64,000 nucleotides of DNA from Aurantimonas coralicida DSM 14790 (lineage in GTDB: Bacteria; Pseudomonadota; Alphaproteobacteria; Rhizobiales; Rhizobiaceae): positions 1-64,000 of the forward strand of contig NZ_ATXK01000014.1 of the NCBI RefSeq assembly GCF_000421645.1. Reading direction: 5' to 3'. Position 1 is the stretch's first letter, and every line of letters starts with the position of its first letter. The notes below the pieces were generated by a model. That model was not told where the DNA came from, made no database searches, and was given only the letters and a program-made list of their open reading frames with translations. Position numbers and translations under genes: made by a program. Below, piece by piece: positions 40,365-51,938 of this stretch.

Positions 40365-41645
40365 ATGACAGCCGGGGAAGCGCGACTCGAGGCTATCGTC
40401 CGTCAGGCGATCGCCGCGTTCCAGCCAAAGATCGCCGTGCGGCTGTGGACGGGTGAACGCATTGGCCCCGCCGACGGTCCGGTCCTGGCGCTGAACGATC
40501 CGGCGGCGATCGCCCGGCTGGCCCTCAGCCCGCGAATCGTGACGGCAGTCGAACTGTGGATGTCCAAGGCGATCGATGTCGAGGACGGCACGATCTTCGA
40601 CGTGGCGACGGCGCGCTCCGACATCCGGACGCGGGACGCGATGAAGAAGATCGACCGGCTGGCCATCGCCACCGCCCTGCCCGCCCTCTATACGCTGGCA
40701 CGGCGCGGCCGGAAGGCGGCCCGGTCGGCGCCCCAGAGCGGCACGGGCGCCGGCGCCAGCGGCTCGTCCAAGGCCGCAATCCAGTTCCACTACGACATCT
40801 CGAACGATTTCTACCGCCTCTTCCTCGATGAGCGCATGCTGTATTCCTGCGCCTATTTCGATGGCTGGCACGACGACATCGACAAGGCGCAGCACGACAA
40901 GCTGGACATGATCTGCCGCAAGCTGCGCCTCAAGCAGGGCGAGCGCTTTCTCGACATCGGCTGCGGCTGGGGTGCCTTGCTGATCCATGCGGCCGAGCAT
41001 TATGGCGTCACCGGCCACGGCGTGACCCTGAGCCAGGCCCAATACGACCTCGCCCGCGAGCGGATCGTCGCCAAGGGGCTCGAAGACCGCGTGACGATCG
41101 AACTGAAGCCTTTCGAGGAGCTCGACGGGCGCTTCGACAAGATCGCCTCGATCGGCATGTTCGAGCATGTCGGCTGGGACAACCACGCGACCTACCTGAC
41201 CGCGGTACGCAAGCTGCTGCGCCCGAACGGGCTCTATCTGCACCATGCGATCACCCGGCCGGCCAAGACCAGCGATGCCAAGTTTCGCAAGGGGACGCGG
41301 GAATATGCGGCGATCATCCGCTACATCTTCCCGGGCGCCGAACTCGACCATGTCGGCCATTCGGCCCAGCTTCTGGAGGCGCACCGCTTCGAGGTCCACG
41401 ACGTGGAGAACTGGCGCGAGCACTATGGCCGCACCTGCCGGCTGTGGCACGACCGCCTGCTCGCCGCGATGCCGGAGGCCAGCCGCATCGCTGGCGAACC
41501 CCGCGCCCGGCTGTGGCTTCTGTATCTCGCCGGCGTATCCCTCGGCTTCCAGCGCGGCGGTCTTCTGATCTACCAGACACTGGCCTCCAGACGGGCCAAG
41601 GGTCCGGCCGAGCTGCCGCCCACCCGTCGCGACCTCTACGACTAG
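40365..41645 (+). CDS. cfa: Cyclopropane-fatty-acyl-phospholipid synthase family protein
   Basis: A 426-residue SAM-dependent enzyme predicted to cyclopropanate unsaturated acyl chains of membrane phospholipids. It has AAIQFHYDISNDFYRLFLD, MLYSCAYFDGW, the SAM site FLDIGCGWGALLIHAAEHYG near residue 195, and FDKIASIGMFEHVGWDNH. Near the C-terminus the segment YLAGVSLGFQRG has Val where the E. coli enzyme has Cys354, so it may be a variant branch or use different fatty-acyl substrates. The ATG has AGGA eight bases upstream, directly after a parS-like site. Confidence 0.85.
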   Translation: MTAGEARLEAIVRQAIAAFQPKIAVRLWTGERIGPADGPVLALNDPAAIARLALSPRIVTAVELWMSKAIDVEDGTIFDVATARSDIRTRDAMKKIDRLAIATALPALYTLARRGRKAARSAPQSGTGAGASGSSKAAIQFHYDISNDFYRLFLDERMLYSCAYFDGWHDDIDKAQHDKLDMICRKLRLKQGERFLDIGCGWGALLIHAAEHYGVTGHGVTLSQAQYDLARERIVAKGLEDRVTIELKPFEELDGRFDKIASIGMFEHVGWDNHATYLTAVRKLLRPNGLYLHHAITRPAKTSDAKFRKGTREYAAIIRYIFPGAELDHVGHSAQLLEAHRFEVHDVENWREHYGRTCRLWHDRLLAAMPEASRIAGEPRARLWLLYLAGVSLGFQRGGLLIYQTLASRRAKGPAELPPTRRDLYD

Positions 41646-42099
41646 CCCGGCACCCGCAGCGCTTGCTTCCGCAAAGCTCTGCCTTCCGGCCGAGAGGTTG
41701 CGCCTTCCGCGGGGTTTCCATTGCTCCGGCCGGATCTCCACTGCGCGGCACGACCCATGGGTTCCGTCTAATGGGCGCCCTACCCAGACAGAAACACACC
41801 GGCGAAAATCCCTTCGCCACCGCCACACTCCCCCCTTCGCTGTCACCCCGCAACGCTACTCCCCGAGGCGTCCTTATGGTCCGTAAGGTTCAGGGATCAA
41901 TGGGTTAGCTGCAAGCAGACGCCTCATGCCCACTTGCATGCGGTGCAGCAAACACCCTGCCGTTACCGCTTGCAACAGCCCGTGAGCTTTTCGCCACAGA
42001 AAAGCCGCAAGTCTAAAAAGTGCGGTTATTTGCGTCTTTCGCGGAACCACCTGTCGGAGCCGGTCATTGTGCGGCTATCTGTAATCGGGAGTAAGCACG
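41646..42099 (+). promoter_or_regulatory. Non-coding gap with a possible EcfG-type promoter before the PRC-barrel gene
   Basis: No gene is supported in this 454-bp gap. Near its end GGAAC (42044-42048) is followed after 17 bases by CATT (42066-42069). This is close to the GGAAC-N16/17-CGTT pattern of the alphaproteobacterial general-stress sigma factor EcfG. It is 31 bp upstream of a PRC-barrel gene, a class often in that regulon. One -10 mismatch keeps confidence low. Confidence 0.35.
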
Positions 42100-43017
42100 A
42101 TGAAAAAGTCCTTCTATACCGCCCTTCTCGCCGGCGCCGTCATGCCCTTCGCGGCTTTCGCGCAGGACGCCCAGCCCGCGGCTCCGACGGACACCCCGCC
42201 GGCCGCCACCGACAGCGCCATGCCGTCGGACAGCTCCGACGCCGCGGCACCGAGCAGCACGATGGACCCGGCTGCTCCGACCGGCGACGCCTCGGCTGAG
42301 ACCGACACCGCACCGTCGGCCACCGACGCGCCGACCGACACTGCGGAGAGCCCGGCCGGCACCACCGAGGAACCTGCCGACATGGCCGCCGAGGAGCCGG
42401 CTGAAAATGGCGACATGGCCACTGCCAGCGCGGGTGCCGATGGCCCCTTCGTGACCGTCCCGCCGTCCGGCGCCTGGCGCGTGACCGATCTCGACGGCAA
42501 GGACGTCTATGACACGGCCGGCGAGAGCATCGGCTCGATCACCGACGTGCTGGTCTCCGAGGAAGGCGACGTGATGGCCGTTCTGGTCGGCGTCGGCGGC
42601 TTCCTGGGCATCGGCGAAAAGGATGTCGCCGTCTCGATGAGCGCGCTGGAATTCGGCCCGGGCAAGACCGAAGGTCTGCCGACCGAGGAAGAGGCCAACG
42701 CCCAGGCGAGCGCCGCGGCGCCGGCCACGGGTGGCACCGGCATGGCGGCCGATCCGGCTGCCGGCGGCACGGGCATGGGTACGGGCGACGCCAACATGTC
42801 GACCGCCAGCACGGACGCGTCGGCCGAACCGGTGACCCCGGTCGTCGGCGAGGACAATCTGCCGGACCGTATCGTCCTCAATGTCTCGCGTGAGCAGCTC
42901 GAGCAGGCTCCGGCCTACAACGAGCCGGAAGAGGCCGATGACGGCATGGCGGAAGCCGATGGCGGCGCTGCCGATGGCACGATGGCGCCGGCCGGCGACG
43001 CTCCGGCGGCCCAGTAA
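42100..43017 (+). CDS. Secreted PRC-barrel domain protein
   Basis: 305 residues: signal peptide MKKSFYTALLAGAVMPFAAFA, then a long low-complexity Ala/Pro/Thr/Asp/Ser region (about 22-105). A single PRC-barrel domain follows (about 125-190: VYDTAGESIGSITDVLVSEEGDVMAVLVGVGGFLGIGEKDVAV). A second acidic low-complexity tail contains Gly-Thr-Gly-Met repeats. Probably a periplasmic or envelope stress protein; binding partner unknown. It has GGGAG upstream and a terminator after it. Confidence 0.85.
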   Translation: MKKSFYTALLAGAVMPFAAFAQDAQPAAPTDTPPAATDSAMPSDSSDAAAPSSTMDPAAPTGDASAETDTAPSATDAPTDTAESPAGTTEEPADMAAEEPAENGDMATASAGADGPFVTVPPSGAWRVTDLDGKDVYDTAGESIGSITDVLVSEEGDVMAVLVGVGGFLGIGEKDVAVSMSALEFGPGKTEGLPTEEEANAQASAAAPATGGTGMAADPAAGGTGMGTGDANMSTASTDASAEPVTPVVGEDNLPDRIVLNVSREQLEQAPAYNEPEEADDGMAEADGGAADGTMAPAGDAPAAQ

Positions 43018-43069
43018 TCCGCCAGGATAAAGCTGTACCGGGCCGTCCAGCATAGCCGCAGATAGACAG

Positions 43070-43099
43070 AAGGCCCGTACCGATTGGTGCGGGCCTTTT
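43070..43099 (+). terminator. Intrinsic terminator after the PRC-barrel gene
   Basis: Stem AAGGCCCGTAC with GTGCGGGCCTT (one G-T wobble), 6-base loop, followed by TTT, 53 bp after the PRC-barrel stop codon. Confidence 0.85.
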
Positions 43100-43167
43100 G
43101 CGTTGCGACGTCGGGTTTCAAAGCCGGAATGGCACCGCCCCTCGCCGCAACCGGACAGCAGACAATC

Positions 43168-43195
43168 AAAAGGCCGCTCCCTTTCGGAAGCGGCC
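43168..43195 (-). terminator. Intrinsic terminator of the 25-codon gene
   Basis: On the minus strand, GGCCGCTTCC and the complementary GGGAGCGGCC fold into a 10-bp stem with one mismatch, followed by TTTT. It ends a transcript of about 190 nt that would carry only the tiny ORF at 43252-43329. Confidence 0.75.
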
Positions 43196-43251
43196 CCGTG
43201 ATGAACGTCAGCCGGCGGTCGTCGAAGACCGCTTTACGGCATCCGCAATTC

Positions 43252-43329
43252 TCAGGCGAAGCGAGGAGGCTGCTCCGTCGAACCACCGAGAATCATAGAC
43301 CCAACCGGCTTCAGATTATCACTCGACAT
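43252..43329 (-). CDS. 25-residue small ORF with a full-length Shine-Dalgarno
   Basis: An ATG at 43329 is preceded by GGAAGGAGGTGATCCA, an essentially complete complement to the 16S rRNA 3' end, far stronger than any other ribosome binding site in the window. It encodes 25 residues (MSSDNLKPVGSMILGG, then a Thr/Glu/Gln/Pro stretch ending RFA). A promoter candidate (TTGCGC at 43395-43390, 17 bases, CATACT at 43372-43367) lies upstream and a terminator downstream, so it looks like a self-contained mini-mRNA. Family and function unknown. Confidence 0.6.
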   Translation of the reverse strand: MSSDNLKPVGSMILGGSTEQPPRFA

Positions 43330-43366
43330 TGGATCACCTCCTTCCACTTCGTTGAACACAGGAGGG

Positions 43367-43395
43367 AGTATGGGAACCCAACGCCTTGGGCGCAA
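43367..43395 (-). promoter_or_regulatory. Candidate promoter of the 25-codon gene
   Basis: Minus-strand TTGCGC (43395-43390) and CATACT (43372-43367) with 17-base spacing place a transcription start about 30 bases before the strong Shine-Dalgarno. It lies just inside the 3' side of the heme peroxidase gene's downstream gap. Confidence 0.45.
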
Positions 43396-43446
43396 GAGGG
43401 TTTTTCGCCCCCGCCTCCCCCCGGCATGGTTCGCGCAAGCCTGAGG

Positions 43447-45000
43447 TCAGCCGACCGGGTTCACGTCTCCCACGAAGTTCAGAAGATCCACCATCGTGAA
43501 CTCGCCCGGATTGGCCGATGGCAGCTCCGGCTTCCAGTTCGACCGCAGCCACATGAAGGATTCGTGGTCGCCATGGACGAGGCCGAGGAAGGTCTCGGCG
43601 ATGATCGTGCTGCCGACGGGGCCGAGGCGACGCCCGTCATGCATGACGCTCGCCTCCTTTAGGATGTAGTACCAGAGCGGCGATGCCTTGTGCATGCCGT
43701 GCGCGGCGGCGGCCGCACCATCGTCCCCGCTGTTCGCGATGTCGGACGGAGACAGCAGGTCCGCCCCCATCGCGCGGGCGATGTCCTGACCGCTCGGCAG
43801 CAGCACCTGCACCCCGCGCTTGAGGTTGCGGAACGCCAGTTGCGCATGCCGGCCTTGCTCCCCCGGCAGGGAATGCAGGGCCGGAACGATGAACGGGTCG
43901 AGCCTGCGGGTCTGGTTGACCTTGAAGTTCGGCTCGGGCGGCGTCCCGAAGTCGTAGAACCGCCGCCAGTCGATGACCCAGTTGGACGGCAGATGGGCCT
44001 GTGCACCGCCCGGCGCGTTGGGAAAATCGGCCGGATCGGCCTGGGCGGCGAGATCGCCGATGATCGCGCCGGATTTGCCGGTGAAGGTGAACAGCAATCC
44101 GAGGCTTCCCGGCGCCACGCCACCGTCGCGGAAGACGCGATTGTGGTCGTAGGTCTCGCGCACCATCGAGTGCCCGAGACGATAGGCGGCGGCTCCGAAC
44201 TCGGCCGGGATGTAGGGCCGTGTCTTGAAGCGGTAGAAGCGCCGCCCCCGCTCGCGGATCTTGTCGATCAGTCCCTTCTCGGTAAGGCGCTCCACCAGAT
44301 CGTAGAGAACGATCCACTGGTAGTGCCATTGCGCCAGACGCCGCGCCTCCTCGAAGGTCTCGCCGCCATCGAGACCCGGCCGTGTCTGCCCGAGCCAGTC
44401 GACGATCGCATTGTGGAATTTCAGGAAAGCCAGATGGGTCTGGGCGACCAGCAGGTTCTCGTCGTTGCGTTCGTCGCCGATCAGCGCCCGACCGACCGTG
44501 TTTCGGGGCAGGTCGTTCGGCAGCTCCCCTATGTTGCCGCCATCGGGGTCGAAGGACTCCGTTGCCTTGCCGATCAGCAGTTTCGGCGTCTGCCGGCCAC
44601 GCAGGTCGCGCTGATACATGAAGGGCGCGAGCGCCGGTCCCGGCCCGTAGAGAGAATCGAGATCGAGCGCCGGCGTGCGGAAATTCTGGGTGGCCAGCGG
44701 ATCCGCAGTCTGCTGGTCCAGCGGCGTCAGATCGAGGGTGATGTCGTGATCGACGAATTGCCCGAGATAGGTGAAGCCGCCGGGAATGTCGGGATTGTCG
44801 CCGGCGACGTCGGTCGGCGCCGCGTCCTTCATGGTCGTTGCGAGCTCGAACAGCGGATCGTCGTCGATGATCAGCGGCTCGAGCTTGGGAAACATCCGGC
44901 CGAACTTGCCGGGATCGGCATGCCCGTCCAGCGCCTGGAGCGAACGGGCGCTCATCTCGCGCGTCCCGCGACCATGCAACATCTTGATGATATGGGTCAT
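43447..45000 (-). CDS. Animal-type haem peroxidase (peroxinectin/An_peroxidase family)
   Basis: A 517-residue member of the peroxidase-cyclooxygenase superfamily. It has the distal histidine at His85 in GQFVDHDITLDLTP, the signature GDERNDENLLVAQTHLAFLKFHN at about 175-197, and the proximal haem ligand His277 in EFGAAAYRLGHSMVRETY. Only the peroxidase module is present: no signal peptide, RTX repeats or extra domains. Relatives oxidise halides or (pseudo)halides, but the substrate here is unknown. GGAGACGACGGAC precedes the ATG. It stands alone between the tiny ORF and acs. Confidence 0.92.
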   Translation of the reverse strand: MTHIIKMLHGRGTREMSARSLQALDGHADPGKFGRMFPKLEPLIIDDDPLFELATTMKDAAPTDVAGDNPDIPGGFTYLGQFVDHDITLDLTPLDQQTADPLATQNFRTPALDLDSLYGPGPALAPFMYQRDLRGRQTPKLLIGKATESFDPDGGNIGELPNDLPRNTVGRALIGDERNDENLLVAQTHLAFLKFHNAIVDWLGQTRPGLDGGETFEEARRLAQWHYQWIVLYDLVERLTEKGLIDKIRERGRRFYRFKTRPYIPAEFGAAAYRLGHSMVRETYDHNRVFRDGGVAPGSLGLLFTFTGKSGAIIGDLAAQADPADFPNAPGGAQAHLPSNWVIDWRRFYDFGTPPEPNFKVNQTRRLDPFIVPALHSLPGEQGRHAQLAFRNLKRGVQVLLPSGQDIARAMGADLLSPSDIANSGDDGAAAAAHGMHKASPLWYYILKEASVMHDGRRLGPVGSTIIAETFLGLVHGDHESFMWLRSNWKPELPSANPGEFTMVDLLNFVGDVNPVG

Positions 45001-45218
45001 GTCCGTCGTCTCCGAGCAAATGGCCTCGGATCAGAAGGTCAACGGATCGATTGCGCGGAACGCCGATGATGCCGATATCTGTGGCTGCCAGACAAAACAA
45101 TCACTGAATAAGTGTTCGGCCGCGACGAATTCATTGAATACGCGATCGATGCAGTCAGTTCTTCTGTCCTGACGAAACATACCACGCGCTTACGCTAAGT
45201 CAAAACGCCGAATGGCGC

Positions 45219-45244
45219 GTCGGCCGGCATCGCTGCCGGCCGAC
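45219..45244 (-). terminator. Hairpin downstream of acs
   Basis: A perfect 11-bp stem, GTCGGCCGGCA with TGCCGGCCGAC and a 4-base loop, immediately after the acs stop. It is followed on the minus strand by a second small GC hairpin and GTTTTG. Likely the acs transcript end. Confidence 0.5.
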
Positions 45245-45251
45245 CTGGCAG

Positions 45252-47201
<1,950 letters not shown>

Positions 47202-47328
47202 GCTTTCGCCTCCCGCAGTATCGCCGAAACAGGTCCGGCATTTGGAGGCAATCTAGGGTGAAAGCGCCGGAAGGGTCCAGTTCGCCGCTGTCATACTTTC
47301 GCGGGGCAAGGGCACGCGGCGCACCGCC

Positions 47329-47724
47329 CTAGCCGAACAGGCCGATGGTCACGCTCATGATGATCAGGACGCCGAGCCAGTGACCGGCATTCAGATAGGT
47401 TAGCCGGCGCGGACGCGCTTCGTAGGAGTGATTAACGACCATCGCGGTGAGAACGAAACCGGCCCAGGCGAGGATGCCGGTGATCAGCGCGTTGCCGACG
47501 GTGACCGGACCGATATGACCAACCAGCCCCGCCAAGACGCCGGCCATCACCAGTTCGGCGATGAAGACGATCGCCAGCGGACCGGGTTTCAGCGCCGGCC
47601 GGCCCTCATAGCCGCTGGCCGTCATCCAGGATTTTTCGAGAGCACGGTGCCAGCCGAAACCGAAGGCAAACGCGAGGAGGGCGGCGATCAGCACGCCGAG
47701 CGGGCTGAAGTTGGAAAATCCCAT
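47329..47724 (-). CDS. DUF1761 family membrane protein
   Basis: A 131-residue protein with four predicted transmembrane helices. The DUF1761 landmarks are FGFGWHRALEKSWMTASGY near residues 23-41 and VVNHSYEARPRRLTYLNAGHWLG near 98-120. Function unknown. The ATG at 47724 has AAGGATC upstream. It sits alone upstream of acs (127 bp) on the same strand. Confidence 0.85.
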   Translation of the reverse strand: MGFSNFSPLGVLIAALLAFAFGFGWHRALEKSWMTASGYEGRPALKPGPLAIVFIAELVMAGVLAGLVGHIGPVTVGNALITGILAWAGFVLTAMVVNHSYEARPRRLTYLNAGHWLGVLIIMSVTIGLFG

Positions 47725-47862
47725 GGCGTGATCCTTCGCTGGCCTTGGCAATCCTGCCCGTAACGAGCGAAGCCGCCGGCGGTTTCATGCGGCGGCTACG
47801 ACAACGCCGCTCGCCGGTTCGCGTGGCGGACCCAAGCCGGCGAAGACAGGGCGCCCCGAACC

Positions 47863-48537
47863 TCAGCCATAATCGCGGGCGCCAAAGATCGCCGAGCCGA
47901 CGCGCACGGAGGTGGCGCCGAAGCCGATGGCGATCTCGTAGTCGCCCGACATGCCCATCGACCGCTTCTCCACCCCGGCCTCGGCCGCGATCTTTTCCAG
48001 CAGCGCGAAATGCGGCCCCGGCTTCTCCTCGGCCGGCGGAATGCACATCAGCCCTTCGATCGTCAGGCCATGCTCGCTGCGACAGCGCTCGACGAAGGCG
48101 ACCGCCTCCCTCGGCGCGATCCCGGCCTTCTGGTCTTCCTCGCCGGTGTTGACCTGCACATAGAGGCGGGGATGGCGGTCCTGCTTGGCCATCTCCTTGG
48201 CGAGTTCTTTCGCGATCTTTTCGCGGTCGACGCTCTCGATCACGTCGAACAGCGCCACCGCGTCGCCGGCCTTGTTCGACTGCAGCGGCCCGATCAGCCG
48301 CAATTCGATGTCGGGGAAGCGTTCGCGCAGCGCCGGCCATTTGGCCTTGGCCTCCTGCACCTTGTTCTCGCCGAAGATCCGCTGGCCGGCTTCCAGCACC
48401 GGCAGGATCGTCTCGGCGTCATGGGTCTTGGACACCGCCACGAGGGCCACCGCATCATCCGCGCGCCCCGCCTCCCGCGACGCCTGCGCAATCGCCTGCC
48501 GCACCGTCTCCAGCCGCTCCAGCAGCGCTTCGTTCAT
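47863..48537 (-). CDS. YggS-family pyridoxal phosphate homeostasis protein
   Basis: 224 residues forming a single alanine-racemase-like PLP barrel. The PLP lysine is Lys37 in ALVAVSKTHD. GENKVQEAKAKW, LRLIGPLQSNKAG, VQVNTGEEDQKAG and MGMSGDYEIAIGFGATSVRVGSAIFG follow the family order. The family controls vitamin B6 and amino-acid balance rather than catalysing a known reaction. Divergent from leuS (173 bp). Confidence 0.95.
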   Translation of the reverse strand: MNEALLERLETVRQAIAQASREAGRADDAVALVAVSKTHDAETILPVLEAGQRIFGENKVQEAKAKWPALRERFPDIELRLIGPLQSNKAGDAVALFDVIESVDREKIAKELAKEMAKQDRHPRLYVQVNTGEEDQKAGIAPREAVAFVERCRSEHGLTIEGLMCIPPAEEKPGPHFALLEKIAAEAGVEKRSMGMSGDYEIAIGFGATSVRVGSAIFGARDYG

Positions 48538-48710
48538 GTCGTCTCCTTCCTGTGGGGCCGTCAGCGCCGCACCTGCATCACTATCGCCGCAATCGGCGGA
48601 ATTTCCGCCCCGTCATGTTGAACGCAGGCGTGACAACAGAGTAAGTCAAGCCGCATCCCCCATTCGCCTGCCGGTCGAGATCCGGCGGGACCAGCATCCC
48701 GATCGGCCGC

Positions 48711-51329
48711 ATGACCACAGAACGCTACAATCCCCGCGCATCCGAACCTCGCTGGCAGACCGCCTGGAACGAGGCGAAGCTGTTCGAGACCCAGACCGAC
48801 GCGCCGGGCGAAAAGTACTACGTCCTCGAGATGTTTCCCTATCCCTCGGGCCGCATCCATATGGGCCATGTGCGCAATTATGCCATGGGCGACGTGGTCG
48901 CGCGCTACCGCCGGGCCAAGGGGTTCAACGTGCTGCATCCGATGGGCTGGGACGCCTTCGGCATGCCGGCCGAGAACGCCGCGATGCAGAACAAGGTGCA
49001 TCCGCGCGAATGGACCTACCAGAACATCGCGACCATGCGCGGCCAGCTGAAGTCGATGGGCCTGTCGCTGGACTGGTCGCGTGAATTCGCGACCTGCGAC
49101 GTCGAATACTACCACCGCCAGCAGATGCTGTTCCTCGACTTCCTGGCCAAGGGCCTGGCCTATCGCAAGAAGTCCAAGGTCAACTGGGATCCGGTCGACA
49201 TGACCGTGCTCGCCAACGAGCAGGTGATCGACGGCAAGGGCTGGCGTTCGGGCGCCGATGTCGAGCAGCGCGAACTGACCCAGTGGTTCTTCCGCATCAC
49301 CGATTTTGCCGACGACCTGCTGTCGGCCCTCGACCATCTGCCGGGCTGGCCGGAGAAGGTCCGGCTGATGCAGAAGAACTGGATCGGCAAGTCCGAGGGC
49401 CTGCTGGTGCGCTGGGCGCTGGACGCCGCAACGAAGCCCGAGGGCTTCGACGACGTCACCGTGTTCACGACGCGGCCCGACACGCTGTTCGGCGCCTCCT
49501 TCGTGGCCGTCGCCGCCGACCATCCGCTGGCCGCCAGGGCCGCCGAGACCGATCCCGAACTGCAGGGCTTCATCGCCGAATGCCGGCGTCAGGGCACCTC
49601 CGCCGCGGCGCTGGAGACGGCCGAGAAGAAGGGCATGCCGACGGGGATCTCCGCCACCCATCCCTTCGACCCGGAATGGAAGCTGCCGGTCTATGTCGCC
49701 AATTTCGTGCTGATGGATTACGGCACCGGCGCGGTCTTCGGCTGCCCGGCCCATGACCAGCGCGACCTCGACTTTGCCCGCAAATACGATTTGCCGGTGC
49801 GCGCCGTCGTCTTGCCGCAGGGCGCCGATGCGGAGACCTTCGACGTCGGAACCGAGGCCTATGTCGGCGACGGCACGATCTGCCGCTCGGATTTCCTCGA
49901 CGGCCTGTCGCCGGATGCCGCCTTCGACGCCGTCGCCGAGCGGCTGGAAGCCACCACGCTGAACGGCCGGCCCCAGGCCGAGCGTCAGGTCAATTTCCGC
50001 CTGCGCGACTGGGGCATTTCGCGCCAGCGCTACTGGGGCTGCCCGATCCCGGTCCTGCATTGCGAGGCCTGCGGCGTCGTGCCGGAGGCTCGCGAGAACC
50101 TGCCGGTGAAGCTGCCGGACGACATCGATTTCGAAAAGCCCGGCAATCCGCTGGACCGTCATCCGACCTGGCGCGACGCCACCTGCCCGCAATGCGGCGG
50201 CACGGCGAAGCGCGAGACCGACACGATGGACACCTTCGTCGATTCCTCGTGGTATTTCGCCCGTTTCACGGCGCCGCAGGCGCATGAGCCGACCGATCCA
50301 CAGGCCGCCAATGCCTGGCTGCCGGTCGACCAGTATATCGGCGGCATCGAGCACGCGATCCTGCACCTGCTCTATTCGCGCTTCTTCGTGCGGGCGATGC
50401 GCGAATGCGGCCATGTCGCCCTCGACGAGCCCTTCAAGGGCCTGTTCACGCAGGGCATGGTGGTCCACGAGACCTATCGCGACGGCCGCGAATGGGTCGC
50501 TCCGGTGGACGTGGCGATCGCCGAAGGCGAGGGGACCCGCACCGCGACGCGCCTGTCGACCGGCAGCCCGATCGAGATCGGCGGCATCGAGAAGATGTCG
50601 AAGTCGAAGAAGAACGTCGTCGATCCGGACGACATCATCGCCTCCTACGGCGCCGACACGGCCCGCTGGTTCATGCTGTCGGATTCGCCGCCGGACCGCG
50701 ACGTGATCTGGACCGAGGCCGGCGTCGAGGGCGCCCACCGCTTCGTCCAGCGCCTGTGGCGCCTCGTCTCCGAGACCGCGCCGCGCATCGCCGGTGCCGA
50801 CGCCAGCCCGCAGAGCGAGGACGAGGCGGTGCTGACCATCCGCCGTGCCGCCCACCGCGCCGCGGCCGGCGTCGCCGACGACATCGAGCGCCTCGGCTTC
50901 AACAAGGCCGTCGCCCGCATCTACGAATTGGTCAACACGCTGGCGGCGTCGGTCGCTGGTGTCTCGGCCGACAGCGACCCGGCCCTGAAGGCCGCAGCTC
51001 GCGAAGCGCTGACCATCCTGGTGCGTCTGATCGCGCCGATGATGCCGCATCTGGCCGAGGAATGCTGGACGACCCTGGGCATGGACGGCCTTGCCGCAGC
51101 GGCCCCCTGGCCGGACGTCGACTCGGCGCTCCTGAAGGACGACAGCATCACCATGCCGGTCCAGATCAACGGCAAGAAGCGCGGCGACTTGACCGTACCG
51201 GCTTCGGCCGGCAAACCTGATATCGAACAGGCGGCGCTGGCGCTCGACGTCGTGCAGGCAGCGTTGGCCGGCAATTCGCCGAAGCGCGTCGTGGTCGTCC
51301 CCGGGAGAATCGTCAATGTCGTTCTTTGA
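48711..51329 (+). CDS. leuS: Leucyl-tRNA synthetase
   Basis: An 872-residue class I synthetase. The HIGH-type motif is His50-Met-Gly-His53 in [15 protein letters not shown]. The CP1 editing domain spans about 220-410 and includes [13 protein letters not shown] (threonine-rich editing site) and [15 protein letters not shown]. The KMSKS motif is in EKMSKSKKN near residue 629, and the anticodon-binding and C-terminal domains are complete. Its last 14 bases overlap lptE. Confidence 0.97.
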   Translation: MTTERYNPRASEPRWQTAWNEAKLFETQTDAPGEKYYVLEMFPYPSGRIHMGHVRNYAMGDVVARYRRAKGFNVLHPMGWDAFGMPAENAAMQNKVHPREWTYQNIATMRGQLKSMGLSLDWSREFATCDVEYYHRQQMLFLDFLAKGLAYRKKSKVNWDPVDMTVLANEQVIDGKGWRSGADVEQRELTQWFFRITDFADDLLSALDHLPGWPEKVRLMQKNWIGKSEGLLVRWALDAATKPEGFDDVTVFTTRPDTLFGASFVAVAADHPLAARAAETDPELQGFIAECRRQGTSAAALETAEKKGMPTGISATHPFDPEWKLPVYVANFVLMDYGTGAVFGCPAHDQRDLDFARKYDLPVRAVVLPQGADAETFDVGTEAYVGDGTICRSDFLDGLSPDAAFDAVAERLEATTLNGRPQAERQVNFRLRDWGISRQRYWGCPIPVLHCEACGVVPEARENLPVKLPDDIDFEKPGNPLDRHPTWRDATCPQCGGTAKRETDTMDTFVDSSWYFARFTAPQAHEPTDPQAANAWLPVDQYIGGIEHAILHLLYSRFFVRAMRECGHVALDEPFKGLFTQGMVVHETYRDGREWVAPVDVAIAEGEGTRTATRLSTGSPIEIGGIEKMSKSKKNVVDPDDIIASYGADTARWFMLSDSPPDRDVIWTEAGVEGAHRFVQRLWRLVSETAPRIAGADASPQSEDEAVLTIRRAAHRAAAGVADDIERLGFNKAVARIYELVNTLAASVAGVSADSDPALKAAAREALTILVRLIAPMMPHLAEECWTTLGMDGLAAAAPWPDVDSALLKDDSITMPVQINGKKRGDLTVPASAGKPDIEQAALALDVVQAALAGNSPKRVVVVPGRIVNVVL

Positions 51330-51864
51330 TGCGGGCCGGCCTCGCGCTCTCGCGGCGCTCTGTCTCCTTGCCGGCGGCCTTGCCCTGTCGGGCTGCACCG
51401 GACGGCCGCTCTATGCCGGCGGCCTGACCACCGATGTCATGGCGCCGGACGGGCAGCTCGTCTCCCTGCGCGGCCGGATCGCCGTCTCAGAAGCCGGCAA
51501 TCGCACCATCCAGATCGTCCGCAACGCGCTGTTGTTCCGGTTGAACCAGGGCACGCGGGTGAGTGAGCCGCTCTATACCGTCGCCCTCAGTGGCAGCGGC
51601 AGCGAGATCGGCATCGCGGTCGAGCCGGGCGGGCAGGCCGCGGCGTCGCTCTACTACATGAGCGCCAGCTACACCCTGACCCGGAACTCCGACGGCACCG
51701 TGCTGGCGACCGGCACGCGTACCGAGACGGTGCCCTTCGACCGGACCGGCCAGCTCTACCAGAGCCAGCGGGCAGTGATCGACGCGCGCGACCGGGCCGG
51801 CAAGGCCGTCGCCGGACAGATCGAGCTGGAAATCGCCCGTGCGCTAACCAAGGCCGGCGTGTAG
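51316..51864 (+). CDS. lptE: LPS-assembly lipoprotein LptE
   Basis: A 182-residue outer-membrane lipoprotein that plugs the LptD barrel for LPS export. Lipobox ALSGCTG within a signal of about 27 residues, then GRPLYAGG, and the beta-rich body with [21 protein letters not shown] and the [24 protein letters not shown] helix. Low sequence identity is normal for this family; the position between leuS and holA is the main support. Start overlaps leuS. Confidence 0.88.
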   Translation: MSFFDAGRPRALAALCLLAGGLALSGCTGRPLYAGGLTTDVMAPDGQLVSLRGRIAVSEAGNRTIQIVRNALLFRLNQGTRVSEPLYTVALSGSGSEIGIAVEPGGQAAASLYYMSASYTLTRNSDGTVLATGTRTETVPFDRTGQLYQSQRAVIDARDRAGKAVAGQIELEIARALTKAGV

Positions 51865-51938
51865 ACACGTCCCCAGGCGAAACGCCGGCAGGGTAGGCGG
51901 TCCAGGCGGCCCCTTGCCGGCGCAACAGGGACCTTTTC

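Noticed and set aside
41646-42099. Small genes in the gap between cfa and the PRC-barrel gene
   Set aside because: Short frames lack ribosome binding sites and protein-like composition.
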